Under the pieces are notes generated by a model, which saw only the letters and a program-made list of their open reading frames with translations, searched no databases and had not been told where the DNA came from. From Bacteroidota bacterium (GTDB taxonomy: Bacteria > Bacteroidota > Bacteroidia > AKYH767-A > 2013-40CM-41-45): DNA of 64,000 nt. Shown here one piece after another: positions 8,370 through 17,400 of the stretch. A program made the position numbers and the translations under genes. Numbering within the stretch: position 1 is the first letter of the stretch; each line of letters begins with the position of its first letter. The DNA lies in NCBI GenBank assembly GCA_016708785.1, contig JADJFC010000016.1, positions 62,001 through 126,000 on the forward strand, written 5' to 3'.

Positions 8370-9695
8370 ATGGCTAATCAGGCAACAACAGTAGAAAAAT
8401 TCGTGAAATACAAGGTAAAAGACATCTCTTTGGCAGAATGGGGCCGTAAAGAAATCACATTGGCAGAAGACGAAATGCCGGGATTAATGTCACTTCGCAA
8501 AGAATTTGGTGCGAAAAAACCATTAAAAGGAGCAAGAATTGCAGGATGTCTGCACATGACAATTCAAACTGCGGTATTAATTGAAACGCTTGTTGAATTA
8601 GGTGCTGAGGTTACGTGGTCATCTTGTAATATCTTTTCAACACAAGATCATGCAGCAGCAGCGATTGCAGCAGCAGGGATTTCTGTTTATGCATGGAAAG
8701 GTATGAATGCAGAAGAATTCGACTGGTGTATCGAGCAGACTTTGTTCTTTGGTGAAGAGCGTAAGGCCCTTAACATGATCTTAGATGACGGTGGTGATTT
8801 GACGAACATGGTGTTTGACAAATACCCTGAGTTGATAAAAGACATCAAAGGACTTTCTGAAGAAACAACAACAGGAGTTCACCGTTTATATGAGCGTATG
8901 CAAAATGGCACTTTGCCAATTCCTGCGATCAATATCAATGATTCAGTTACCAAATCTAAGTTCGATAATAAATACGGTTGCCGTGAGTCATTAGTTGATG
9001 CTATTCGTCGTGCAACTGATTTAATGCTTGCAGGTAAAGTTGCTGTAGTAGCAGGTTATGGTGATGTGGGTAAAGGATCTGCAGACTCTTTGCGTGATGC
9101 AAAAGTTCGTGTGATCGTTACTGAAATTGATCCTATCTGTGCACTTCAAGCTGCTATGGAAGGATATGAAGTTAAGAAAATGGCAACTGCTGTAAAAGAA
9201 GCTGACATTATCGTAACTGCAACAGGTAACTGCAACATCATTACAGGTGAACATTTCAAAGCAATGAAGCACAATGCTATTGTTTGTAATATTGGTCACT
9301 TCGATAATGAAATCGACATGGCTTGGTTAAACAAGAATCATGGTTCTTCCAAAGTAGAGATCAAACCTCAGGTTGACAAGTATACAGTTGGAAACAAAGA
9401 CCTGATCATCCTTGCTGAAGGCCGTTTAGTTAATCTGGGTTGTGCAATGGGTCACCCATCGTTTGTGATGTCGAACTCTTTCACTAACCAGACTCTTGCT
9501 CAATTAGAGTTGTGGACAAACACTGCAGCGTATACAAACAAAGTATACACTCTTCCAAAGCATTTGGACGAGAAAGTAGCACGTTTGCATTTAGCGAAAG
9601 TTGGAGTAGAGCTTGAAGAATTAACTGACGAGCAGGCAAACTACATCGGTGTTGCTAAGAATGGTCCTTACAAAAACGACATGTATCGCTATTAA
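8370..9695 (+). CDS. ahcY: Adenosylhomocysteinase
   Basis: This NAD-dependent cytosolic enzyme hydrolyses S-adenosylhomocysteine to adenosine and homocysteine, clearing the product inhibitor of methyltransferases. The 441-residue protein carries the full set of family signatures: CLHMTIQTAVLIETLV, SSCNIFSTQDHAAAAI, ILDDGGDLT, the NAD-binding loop VVAGYGDVGKGSADSLRDA, TATGNCNIITGEHF, CNIGHFDNEID and the C-terminal KNGPYKNDMYRY with the conserved Lys and Tyr. It appears to be a single-gene transcription unit with its own promoter and a strong terminator 47 bases after the stop. No SAH riboswitch is apparent in the short leader. Confidence 0.97.
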   Translation: MANQATTVEKFVKYKVKDISLAEWGRKEITLAEDEMPGLMSLRKEFGAKKPLKGARIAGCLHMTIQTAVLIETLVELGAEVTWSSCNIFSTQDHAAAAIAAAGISVYAWKGMNAEEFDWCIEQTLFFGEERKALNMILDDGGDLTNMVFDKYPELIKDIKGLSEETTTGVHRLYERMQNGTLPIPAININDSVTKSKFDNKYGCRESLVDAIRRATDLMLAGKVAVVAGYGDVGKGSADSLRDAKVRVIVTEIDPICALQAAMEGYEVKKMATAVKEADIIVTATGNCNIITGEHFKAMKHNAIVCNIGHFDNEIDMAWLNKNHGSSKVEIKPQVDKYTVGNKDLIILAEGRLVNLGCAMGHPSFVMSNSFTNQTLAQLELWTNTAAYTNKVYTLPKHLDEKVARLHLAKVGVELEELTDEQANYIGVAKNGPYKNDMYRY

Positions 9696-9701
9696 CGAAT
9701 C

Positions 9702-9715
9702 CCGATAGCTATCGG
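9702..9715. repeat. CCGATAGCTATCGG palindrome
   Basis: This is a perfect 14-base palindrome just after the ahcY stop. Related hairpins with ATCCCGA...TCGGGAT arms occur at 13399-13418 and 35373-35392, each close behind a gene end, so this is a small recurring intergenic palindrome family. Confidence 0.7.
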
Positions 9716-9742
9716 AATGAATAACGAATAATGAATAGTGAA

Positions 9743-9771
9743 GCCGCCTCGTAAATGAGGCGGCTTTTTTT
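9743..9771 (+). terminator. Rho-independent terminator after ahcY
   Basis: A perfect 8-base-pair GC-rich stem (GCCGCCTC / GAGGCGGC) with a six-base loop is followed by seven T. It lies 47 bases after the ahcY stop codon. Confidence 0.93.
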
Positions 9772-9948
9772 GTTTATGAGATCAAGAATAAGTTTAAACG
9801 AATGCAATTTTCTTTAAAATTGTAAGAATTGAGCTATTATACCATAAAAGCGTGGTAACAGTTTAAACTCTAAAACGTTAAAATTTATATACTATTTCTG
9901 TTTAGTGTCGCTCTGCGAAAGCGAAAAAAAATTTACCCTTAGCTAATT

Positions 9949-11934
9949 ATGAACAAATTTTTATCGGATCAAATTGAAAAAACACTGGGAGGAAAGTTTC
10001 CTCTCCCGGATAAATTTCAGGCATTGTTGAAATTGGTCAGCGATACTTATGACCAGTTTGAAGCCAACCGAAAGAACCTTGAATTGCGATTGTCGGAAAA
10101 GCAGGAACAAACAAGTGAAAGTAAATACAGAAGTCTTTTCGAGGAAATGGCAGACGGTGTTTACAAAAGTACTAACGAAGGAAAATTCGTTGACGTGAAT
10201 CCTGCGCTTGTCAAGATGCTTGGTTATGACAGCAAGGAAGAACTTCTTTCAATTGATATCAAAACAAAATTATATTTTGAAGCGTCAGAACGAGATAGCG
10301 CCGTACAACAAGACAATACAAATGGCTTGGCCGTTTTTCGTTTACGTAAAAAAGATGGCTCAGAAATTTGGTTTGAGGAAAGGGGCTCGTATGTTTCCGA
10401 TGGAAATGGGAGTACGATCTATCACGAAGGTATCTTACGTGATGTAACCAAAAGAATTCATACCGAATTTGAATTAATGAGAAGTCAGCAGGAAACAGCT
10501 GATTATAAAAAAGCGTTGAATCAGTCATTGATCGTTTCAATCAAAGATAAAAACGGAGTATTTACTTTTGCTAACAGTAATTTCTGCAATATTTCCAAAT
10601 TTACTGTTGAGGAGTTGGTTGGAAAGGATCAATCTATTATTAATTCGGAAAATCATACTAAAGACTTTGTTGACGCAATTGATACTACCATTTCATCAGG
10701 AAAAGTATGGCGTGGAGAAGAAAAGCATAAAACAAAAGACGGGAATTTTTACTGGGTCGACAGTGCAATTGTGCCATTTCTTGATGAATCAGGAAAACCC
10801 TATCAGTTCTTAACAATAAGTATCGATGTTACTGAGCGTAAATTAGCAGATGAAGCACTTCTTGCAAATGAATTGAAGTTTCGATCAATGATCGAACACA
10901 ATGAAGATGTGATCAGCATGTTTGATGCCCAGGGAAATTTTACTTATGTAAGCCCGGCGATTACTAAGGAATTCGATTTTACTTTCGAAGAGTGTCTTAT
11001 GCTAAATGCCATACAGATCATTCATCCCGAAGATCAGCCAATGATGAAAAATTTTCTATTGGAGGTAATGCAAATCCAGTCGATTCCATTCAAGTGCCCT
11101 GTGTTTAGAATTATGAAGAAAGACGGATCGCATGTTTGGGTAGAGGGTACCTTGACAAATCTGTTGCAGAATGACGGGGTAAAAGCAATTGTAGCGAACT
11201 TCAAAGACATCACTAAGAGGAGAGAATACGAAGAACAGCTGAAGACTAGAAACTCAGAATTGTTGAAGTCGAATATGGAACTTGATAAATTCGTATATAG
11301 TGTATCACACGACCTTCGTGCTCCATTGTCGTCAATGCTTGGTGTTATCGGTATTTCAGAGGAAGACACAAAAGAGCCGGAAACGAAAGAGCATCTGGCT
11401 ATGTTGAAAGCAAGCATTAAAAAACTTGACTTGTCGATCAGTGACATACTGGACTATTCTCGTAATTCAAGATTGGAAGTTAATAAAGAGAACATTGATC
11501 TTCGCCAGATGTTGGATAAGATCACAGATAATTTAAAGTATAAAAACAGGAATCAGGTCGAAATCAAGGTTGAGTTAAATGATAATGCACAATTTGTATC
11601 AGATAAAAATCGTGTCAATATTATTTTAAATAATTTGATTTCAAATGCCATAACATATCAGGATCCAAAAAATTCTGACCCGTTGGTCAATGTAAAAGTT
11701 GACATGACAGATACTGAAACTAATATAGTTGTAAAAGACAATGGGATCGGCATCAGTAAAGAACTGCAAGAAAAGATCTTTGAAATGTTCTTCAGGGGGT
11801 CGGAAAGTTCAGATGGGTCAGGACTTGGATTATATATAGTTAAAGAATCAGTAGAAAAATTGAAAGGGAAAATTGCAGTAAAGTCAATTCCCGGAAAAGG
11901 GTCAGAGTTCAGCATATTGATCCCGAATAATTAA
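9949..11934 (+). CDS. Soluble multi-PAS sensor histidine kinase
   Basis: This 661-residue kinase has no transmembrane segment. After a short N-terminal region (LPDKFQALLKLVSDTYDQF) come three PAS/PAC modules (about residues 55-170, 175-300 and 305-430, each ending in a DVTKR/DVTERK/DITKRR-like PAC end). These are followed by a HisKA domain with H-box YSVSHDLRAPLSSM, where His454 is the predicted phospho-acceptor, and a HATPase domain with VKDNGIGISKELQEKIFEMF and the G2 box GSGLGLYIVKE. It heads a cluster with a second kinase and a single-domain response regulator, so it likely signals to that regulator. The PAS ligand (redox, light or small molecule) cannot be told. Confidence 0.93.
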   Translation: MNKFLSDQIEKTLGGKFPLPDKFQALLKLVSDTYDQFEANRKNLELRLSEKQEQTSESKYRSLFEEMADGVYKSTNEGKFVDVNPALVKMLGYDSKEELLSIDIKTKLYFEASERDSAVQQDNTNGLAVFRLRKKDGSEIWFEERGSYVSDGNGSTIYHEGILRDVTKRIHTEFELMRSQQETADYKKALNQSLIVSIKDKNGVFTFANSNFCNISKFTVEELVGKDQSIINSENHTKDFVDAIDTTISSGKVWRGEEKHKTKDGNFYWVDSAIVPFLDESGKPYQFLTISIDVTERKLADEALLANELKFRSMIEHNEDVISMFDAQGNFTYVSPAITKEFDFTFEECLMLNAIQIIHPEDQPMMKNFLLEVMQIQSIPFKCPVFRIMKKDGSHVWVEGTLTNLLQNDGVKAIVANFKDITKRREYEEQLKTRNSELLKSNMELDKFVYSVSHDLRAPLSSMLGVIGISEEDTKEPETKEHLAMLKASIKKLDLSISDILDYSRNSRLEVNKENIDLRQMLDKITDNLKYKNRNQVEIKVELNDNAQFVSDKNRVNIILNNLISNAITYQDPKNSDPLVNVKVDMTDTETNIVVKDNGIGISKELQEKIFEMFFRGSESSDGSGLGLYIVKESVEKLKGKIAVKSIPGKGSEFSILIPNN

Positions 11935-11988
11935 AATGATATTAGAATACACACATTCAATATAGTGCACACACTCAAATAAATTATA

Positions 11989-12819
11989 ATGTTAAATCCA
12001 CACTTACAAAATCAGCTTCAGGATTATCTGGGAAAGTCGTTTGATGTTCCGGATAAATTAATGAACTTTCTGAAAGAGGTTAGCAAGACCTATGATCAGT
12101 TTCAGGAAGTAAAGGTTGAATCAGAAGAGTTGAGAAAGACAAACATTCAACTTGAAAATTTTGTTTATAGTGTTTCTCACGATTTGCGTGCTCCATTGAG
12201 TTCGATGAAAGGTGTTATTGAGATCACTCAGGAAGAAACAAAAGAGGATTTAACGCGCGAGCACATGGGTCTTTTAAAAGGAAGTATTGAAAAACTTGAT
12301 CATTTTATTCTTGATGTGCTTGACTATTGCAGAAGTAAACGACTTGAAATGAAGGCTGATCAGATTGATTTCAAATTAATGATCGACGATATTGCTGATA
12401 ATTTGAAGCACATGAATCAAAATGAATCAAATGTTGATATAAAAATCAAGGTAGAACAGGAAAATACATTTTGTTCAGATAAGGTTGGTGTAAGTATCGT
12501 ATTAAACAACCTGGTATCAAATGCAATTCGTTATCGTGATCGAAATTCAAATCAACCCTTTGTAAACATTGAAGTGACAGCCACGGATGAAAGAGCAAAT
12601 ATTATTGTGAAGGATAATGGCATTGGTATCAGTAAGGATTTGCAAGGAAAAATTTTCGATATGTTTTATCGTATTTCTGACGAAACTGATGGAACCGGTC
12701 TTGGATTGTTTTTAGTGAAGGAGACGATTGATAAACTTCACGGTCAAATTAAAGTTGAGTCTGAGTTGGGAAAGGGTTCTGTATTCAGAATTTTGATCCC
12801 GAATATTAATAATGTATAA
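11989..12819 (+). CDS. PAS-less sensor histidine kinase
   Basis: This 276-residue soluble kinase begins with the same type of leader as its upstream neighbour (VPDKLMNFLKEVSKTYDQF), but has no PAS domain. It goes straight into HisKA (FVYSVSHDLRAPLSSM, predicted phospho-acceptor His64) and HATPase (VKDNGIGISKDLQGKIFDMF, GTGLGLFLVKE). The two kinases look like a duplication in which this copy lost or never gained the sensors. It starts 54 bases after the first kinase and ends 18 bases before the response regulator, consistent with one operon. It may form heterodimers with the upstream kinase or take input from a partner protein; both are inference. Confidence 0.92.
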   Translation: MLNPHLQNQLQDYLGKSFDVPDKLMNFLKEVSKTYDQFQEVKVESEELRKTNIQLENFVYSVSHDLRAPLSSMKGVIEITQEETKEDLTREHMGLLKGSIEKLDHFILDVLDYCRSKRLEMKADQIDFKLMIDDIADNLKHMNQNESNVDIKIKVEQENTFCSDKVGVSIVLNNLVSNAIRYRDRNSNQPFVNIEVTATDERANIIVKDNGIGISKDLQGKIFDMFYRISDETDGTGLGLFLVKETIDKLHGQIKVESELGKGSVFRILIPNINNV

Positions 12820-12837
12820 TATAACACTTAAAAGAGT

Positions 12838-13255
12838 ATGATAAGCGAAAACGGAAATCCGATTTACAAAAGAGTAATGATCATCGATGATACTTATGTT
12901 GACAGATATGTTGCTGAGCGGAATATTATTAAATATGGTATTTCTGAATCGGTGATCTCGAAGGAGTCAGCAAAAGCTGCTCTTGAGTTTCTGAAATCGT
13001 GCGAATCTGATCCGGAACTTTTGCCTCAGCTTATATTCCTCGATATCCGGATGCCGGAAATGGATGGATTTGGTTTTTAGAGGAATATGAAAAATTGCCT
13101 GAAACGGTTAAAGCGAATTGCGTAGTTATGATGCTTTCTACTTCCTTGAATCCGGAAGATCATGAGAAAGTGAAGGAAACAAGTATGTCAGCCGTTTCCT
13201 GAACAAGCCACTTGATAAGGAGAAGATAGATCAGCTACTTGAAAAAAGTAAGTAG
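12838..13255 (+). CDS. Single-domain response regulator (frame disrupted twice)
   Basis: This is a CheY/Rcp1-like receiver with no output domain. It shows the acidic pair VMIIDDTYVDRYVAERN, the phospho-acceptor loop FLDIRMPEMDGFGF, the T/S switch region VVMMLSTSLNPEDHEK and the conserved Lys in FLNKPLDKEK. As written the frame stops at 13078-13080. Adding one T to the run at 13074-13078 gives ...DGFGFLEEYEKLPETV..., and adding one A at 13177-13179 gives ...VKENKYVSRFLNKPL... through to a stop at 13253-13255. Both changes restore conserved receiver residues, so I take them as consensus errors. It is the likely target of the two upstream kinases. Restored length is about 140 residues. Confidence 0.88.
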
Positions 13256-13398
13256 TACACTTTTTTCGTGAATAGAGATTTGTAATTAGAGATTCGTGAA
13301 TTGTAATACGAATTTGTTTTGTATCCGCCTTCGCAATATTTTTTAAAAAAAACCAATTCGGCAACAATTTAGTCCGCCGTGCGGATAGCGAATTTTTC

Positions 13399-13418
13399 AT
13401 CCCGAAAGCTATCGGGAT
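13399..13418 (+). terminator. Hairpin ATCCCGA-6-TCGGGAT, possible terminator of the two-component operon
   Basis: A seven-base-pair stem with loop AAGCTA is followed by TCATTTTTTATC on the plus strand. It lies about 145 bases after the response regulator and overlaps the stop region of the convergent membrane-protein gene. It belongs to the same palindrome family as 9702-9715. Confidence 0.5.
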
Positions 13419-14752
13419 TCATTTTTTATCATCTCTCGTGTGTTGTTTGTCGAAAAAAGATTTGAAAGTATTATAGCGGTTAGAAAGTAAAAAACAGGTT
13501 CCGTTTCGTATCTCATTCTTGCTGCTTCGTTTGGATCTATCGTGCAATAGATGAAAGCAGTGACCAAAATCCAATGAAGGATAAATTTTATTTCAAATGT
13601 CAGTGAGCGGTATTTTGACAATAGGAGGATAATAGTAAGTGGATAAATTATCGTGTAGATTGAAAGTCTGATAAATGAATACCCTTCACCTGATGATTTG
13701 ATCTTTATATTTGGCAGATCAAACCAGTCGATTAGGTAAGTGTTGTTCCAGAAATATGGTTTTTCACTTTTATTGTTGTACTCATCAATTGCAGGACTGC
13801 CGAAAAAGGAGAATGTTCCATAGGCAATTGTGAGCAGAGAGTATTTTAATTCCCAATTTCCGATTGTTTCTTTTTCATAGCCTCTCGAGATAGGAATTGT
13901 ACGAACATTATGTAATGTCGCCGAATCGTTCAATAATTTATCATCTGAATACTTTTGAATAAGCGGTGAGTTTTCATCATAGAGCCCGGAATATTCAAAA
14001 GGTAATTTATATCGGCCTCTACTGTTAAAGTTAATTACTTCCTTCCTTAAGTGATCCGGGTAATGTGCCGATATGTTCTGGCCAAAGAGACTTGAGCCAC
14101 TACAGAAGCCGTATTGGACATAGTTTTTCGAATACCAGAATAAGGGTATGATTAACAAGAGTAATCCGGGCATCATCTTGTTAAATGGTATTAATTTCCG
14201 GAATGAGAGTAGTAGAAGAAAGATCCAGATTGGGTGATAGGAAGCCCGTAACATTGAGATCCCAACAAGTAAGAAAGCAATTTTGTTAAACTTTTTGAGA
14301 ACAGGTTTGTCGGAGTATAGAACAGTCAGGCAAACAATACTGAGAAAGAATAGTATTGCCGGATAGTAGTAGAAGCTGAACCAAACGAAATGCAAAGGGT
14401 TTCCAAGAAACACAAATGTGAAATGAGCTGAATAGCGGATTTTTAATTTTTGCAACAATTTGTAAAACAAGATTGTTCCTGAAATTTGCATTGCAATAAA
14501 AGTTGTCAGGCAAAACGAGTAAAAAGGAATATGTAATTTATAGCAAATTCCTGAAATAATATTTAGTAATGGTGGATTTGTATGGAGATGAAAAATGTTT
14601 TTTAAAAAATTGTCTTTGAAGGCATACTCAGGTAACCAATAAATTCCGGGATCAAATTCGTAATGTATGACTCCTGTCAACTGGACAAATAAATGACCAA
14701 TTAAAATCCAGGCAATCATAAAATATATAAAACCGGTCTTTTTTGGATTCAT
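13409..14752 (-). CDS. Multi-pass membrane protein, GT-C glycosyltransferase-like
   Basis: The protein has about 447 residues from the Met at 14752 (MNPKKTGFIYF); an upstream in-frame ATG at 14797 would add 15 hydrophilic residues and seems less likely. Around ten hydrophobic segments are visible. The first extracytoplasmic loop carries YEFDPGIYWLPEY and HTNPPLLN, resembling the acidic and NPP(L) features of polyprenyl-phosphate-sugar-dependent GT-C transferases. A large soluble loop (about residues 240-350) follows. The family assignment is by topology and these motifs only; no substrate can be inferred. It stands alone and is divergent from the GH9 cellulase gene. Confidence 0.62.
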   Translation of the reverse strand: MNPKKTGFIYFMIAWILIGHLFVQLTGVIHYEFDPGIYWLPEYAFKDNFLKNIFHLHTNPPLLNIISGICYKLHIPFYSFCLTTFIAMQISGTILFYKLLQKLKIRYSAHFTFVFLGNPLHFVWFSFYYYPAILFFLSIVCLTVLYSDKPVLKKFNKIAFLLVGISMLRASYHPIWIFLLLLSFRKLIPFNKMMPGLLLLIIPLFWYSKNYVQYGFCSGSSLFGQNISAHYPDHLRKEVINFNSRGRYKLPFEYSGLYDENSPLIQKYSDDKLLNDSATLHNVRTIPISRGYEKETIGNWELKYSLLTIAYGTFSFFGSPAIDEYNNKSEKPYFWNNTYLIDWFDLPNIKIKSSGEGYSFIRLSIYTIIYPLTIILLLSKYRSLTFEIKFILHWILVTAFIYCTIDPNEAARMRYETEPVFYFLTAIILSNLFSTNNTREMIKNESR

Positions 14753-14856
14753 AGTGTGTGGTGAATATAGGCAAAACCAATCAGTTAATAAATTCATCTG
14801 AAAAGCAAACTGGGCTCTTAATTTTGAGTAATATTGATACTTAAATAGATCTGAAA

Positions 14857-17031
14857 ATGAAGCCCAAATTTCTTCTTCAATTTATTGTTTATTTATGGAT
14901 AAATTCAGTTTGTGGATCTCCTGCAAGTAGTTCACAGTTTATTAAAATTGATCAATTTGGTTACAGGCCAACAGATGAAAAAGTAGCTGTAATTTCAAAT
15001 CCGGTTTCCGGATACAATGATACATTAGCTTTCACACCCGGTACAGTTTATGAGTTGCGTGAATGGATAAGCGATGTCATAGTTTATTCCGGAAATAGTA
15101 TAGCCTGGAATTCTGGCACTATTCAAAGTCAAAGTGGAGATCAAATCTGGTGGTTTGATTTTTCTTCGTATACAACTCCGGGTTCGTATTATGTTTATGA
15201 TGTTGCAAATGATGTTGCCTCATACCGTTTTGAAATTAATGATTGTGTTTACAATGAATCTTTAAAACAAGCTGTAAGAATGTTTTACTATGCTCGCTGT
15301 GGTTCTGCAAAATTACAGCAGCATTCAGGAGTAGGTTGGGCAGATGCAAGTTGTCATACCGGCACAGAGCAAGATACAGATTGTCGATTGTACAATAACT
15401 CAAGTCCAAGTACTTCGAAAGACCTTTCCGGTGGATGGCATGACGCAGGTGATTACAATAAATACGTAAACTTTTCTTGGGGCGCATTGATGGATCTGTT
15501 ACTAGCTTATGAAGAAAATCCGGCAGTATGGGGCGATGATTTTAACATTCCTGAAAGCGGAAATGGAGTTCCGGATATACTTGATGAAATAAAATACGAA
15601 TTAGACTGGCTATTAAAAATGCAACAGCCCGATGGTTCGGTGTTGTGCATTGTTGGAGGTGGTTCAGCCAGTCCGCCGAGCGCTGATCAGGATTTCAGGC
15701 GATACGGGCCGGCTACAACTGCTGCTTCGCTAACGGCTGCAAGTGTTTTTGCGCTTGCGTCGCCACATTTTAGAAATGCGGGATTGTTTTCTTATGCGAG
15801 TCAATTGGAGACTTCAGCAATAGCTGCATTCGAATGGGCTGATTTGAATCCGGGAATAGTATTTTACAATACAGGAATTATTGGAGCAGGAGAGCAGGAG
15901 CCCGATAGTTATAGTGTTGCAGTGAGAAAGTTTGCAGCAGCCGTTTTCTTATTACAAATAACAGGTATGGTTGACTACCTGGCCTACATAGATCCGTTCT
16001 ATCAAAATATGCATTTGTTGCAATGGTCTTATGCATATCCTTTTGAAGGCAATGAACAAGATGCACTCTTGTATTACGCAAATAGCCTGTTTGCAACTTC
16101 TGCTGTGGCAAACGATATTTTGAATGTATATTCAAGTTCATTGGTGTCTAACAATGCTGATAACTTACCGGCATATTTGAATAACACCGATGCATATAGA
16201 GCATGGCTCTCTGATAATAACTATACATGGAATAGTAATCAAACAAAATCGAAGCAGGCCAATATGTTCTTAAATATGAATGTCTATAATCTTAGTTCTG
16301 TCAATCAAAGTAATTTTGAGAAAGCTGCTGCCGGATATGTTCATTATTTTCATGGCGTAAATCCAAATTCAAAAACGTATTTAAGTAATATGAGTTCCTT
16401 CGGTGCAGAAAATTCCGTAGCGCAGTTTTATCATTCATGGTTTGAAAACGGAAATGCATTGTGGGATGAGGTTGGTGTATCAACATATGGCCCGCCACCT
16501 GGTTATATTCCCGGTGGACCGAATCCCTATTATACACTTGATGGCTGTTGTCCGGGTGGATGTGGTAGCCCTGCAAACAATGCCCTATGTACTCTCAATG
16601 TATCCCCGCCTTTAAACCAGCCGATTCAAAAATCATATAAGGATTTTAATGACAGCTGGCCATTAAATTCTTGGACTGTTACTGAGGCTGGTATCTATAC
16701 AAATGCCGCATATGTAAAGATGATCTCAAAATTTGCTTCTCCTATATGTGTAACAACAAATGTTATTTCTTCAACTTTACCGGTTAATGGTGAAATCATA
16801 AAGAGTGTTTTTCCTTTACCTGCGAAAAACAAATTAACAATTCTATTTAACAAATTTCTCTCTGGTGGAAGACTCGTGTTAATTGATCTTAGTGGAAGAT
16901 ATGTATTTGGAAGAGCAATCGATCAGGGTAATTCGATATCGCTTGATATTTCAGAGTTACCGTCAGGAATATATTTTTTAAAGGTCAATTCAGACGAGAA
17001 TTGTTCGATTAAAAAAATAGTAAAGCAATAG
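14857..17031 (+). CDS. Glycoside hydrolase family 9 cellulase with T9SS sorting domain
   Basis: This secreted endoglucanase-like protein of 724 residues has a signal peptide at 1-20, an immunoglobulin-like CelD_N domain (about 25-115, IKIDQFGYRPTDEKVAVIS) and a GH9 catalytic domain (about 125-630). The catalytic motif GGWHDAGDYNKY places the base/nucleophile pair at Asp196 and Asp199. NGVPDILDEIKYELDWLL is a family signature. YFHGVNPNSKTYLS corresponds to the substrate-binding HG.NP motif, and SWTVTEAGIYTNAAYV holds the proton donor Glu610. The C-terminal 75 residues (SVFPLPAKNKLTILF to KKIVKQ) form a type A T9SS sorting domain, so the enzyme is probably exported through T9SS and anchored or released at the surface. 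No cellulosomal dockerin or carbohydrate-binding module is seen. Confidence 0.93.
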   Translation: MKPKFLLQFIVYLWINSVCGSPASSSQFIKIDQFGYRPTDEKVAVISNPVSGYNDTLAFTPGTVYELREWISDVIVYSGNSIAWNSGTIQSQSGDQIWWFDFSSYTTPGSYYVYDVANDVASYRFEINDCVYNESLKQAVRMFYYARCGSAKLQQHSGVGWADASCHTGTEQDTDCRLYNNSSPSTSKDLSGGWHDAGDYNKYVNFSWGALMDLLLAYEENPAVWGDDFNIPESGNGVPDILDEIKYELDWLLKMQQPDGSVLCIVGGGSASPPSADQDFRRYGPATTAASLTAASVFALASPHFRNAGLFSYASQLETSAIAAFEWADLNPGIVFYNTGIIGAGEQEPDSYSVAVRKFAAAVFLLQITGMVDYLAYIDPFYQNMHLLQWSYAYPFEGNEQDALLYYANSLFATSAVANDILNVYSSSLVSNNADNLPAYLNNTDAYRAWLSDNNYTWNSNQTKSKQANMFLNMNVYNLSSVNQSNFEKAAAGYVHYFHGVNPNSKTYLSNMSSFGAENSVAQFYHSWFENGNALWDEVGVSTYGPPPGYIPGGPNPYYTLDGCCPGGCGSPANNALCTLNVSPPLNQPIQKSYKDFNDSWPLNSWTVTEAGIYTNAAYVKMISKFASPICVTTNVISSTLPVNGEIIKSVFPLPAKNKLTILFNKFLSGGRLVLIDLSGRYVFGRAIDQGNSISLDISELPSGIYFLKVNSDENCSIKKIVKQ

Positions 17032-17400
17032 AATAGTTTCATAAAAGAACCGGCATTTATGCGGTAACGATTGTCATTTTAATTAAAGTCATTTGTTTAT
17101 TTATTACTGCTGTGCGCCGCGGCGCATAGTCATGCGGAAGGGGAAAACTTGGGGCCTGTCCGCATGGCGTCAGCCATTTTTAATTTCTAATTCATTTCTA
17201 TTTATTGCTTAACGTGTTTTGGGACGGTGTTAATTCTTGATCGCCGCCCCCGGGGTCAAATATGTATCATTGTGAAAAACATGCACTTTAAATCAACAAT
17301 ATTGCATTTCAGTCATTTGATTTGACCATTTGAGACATAAATCACTATTTTTGATGCGCAATAAGATTAACTTGTACGCATAATTAATCATTTCGTCCAT
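17032..17400. other. Intergenic region with GC-rich palindromes
   Basis: No gene is visible in these 369 bases. They hold a perfect 14-base palindrome TGCGCCGCGGCGCA (17113-17126) and, directly after it, a hairpin with arms CATGCGGA (17131-17138) and TCCGCATG (17159-17166). Both are much more GC-rich than their surroundings. The right end carries the predicted promoter of the export operon. Confidence 0.6.
17321..17353 (+). promoter_or_regulatory. Predicted promoter of the MFP/ABC operon
   Basis: TTTG at 17321-17324 is followed 21 bases later by TATTTTTG (17346-17353), which fits the Bacteroidota -33/-7 pattern TTTG...TAnnTTTG. The operon start codon is 48 bases downstream. Confidence 0.42.

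Noticed and set aside
17032..17400. GC-rich palindromes as an origin or RNA gene
   Set aside because: There are no DnaA-box clusters or tRNA/ncRNA features; they are only described as palindromes.
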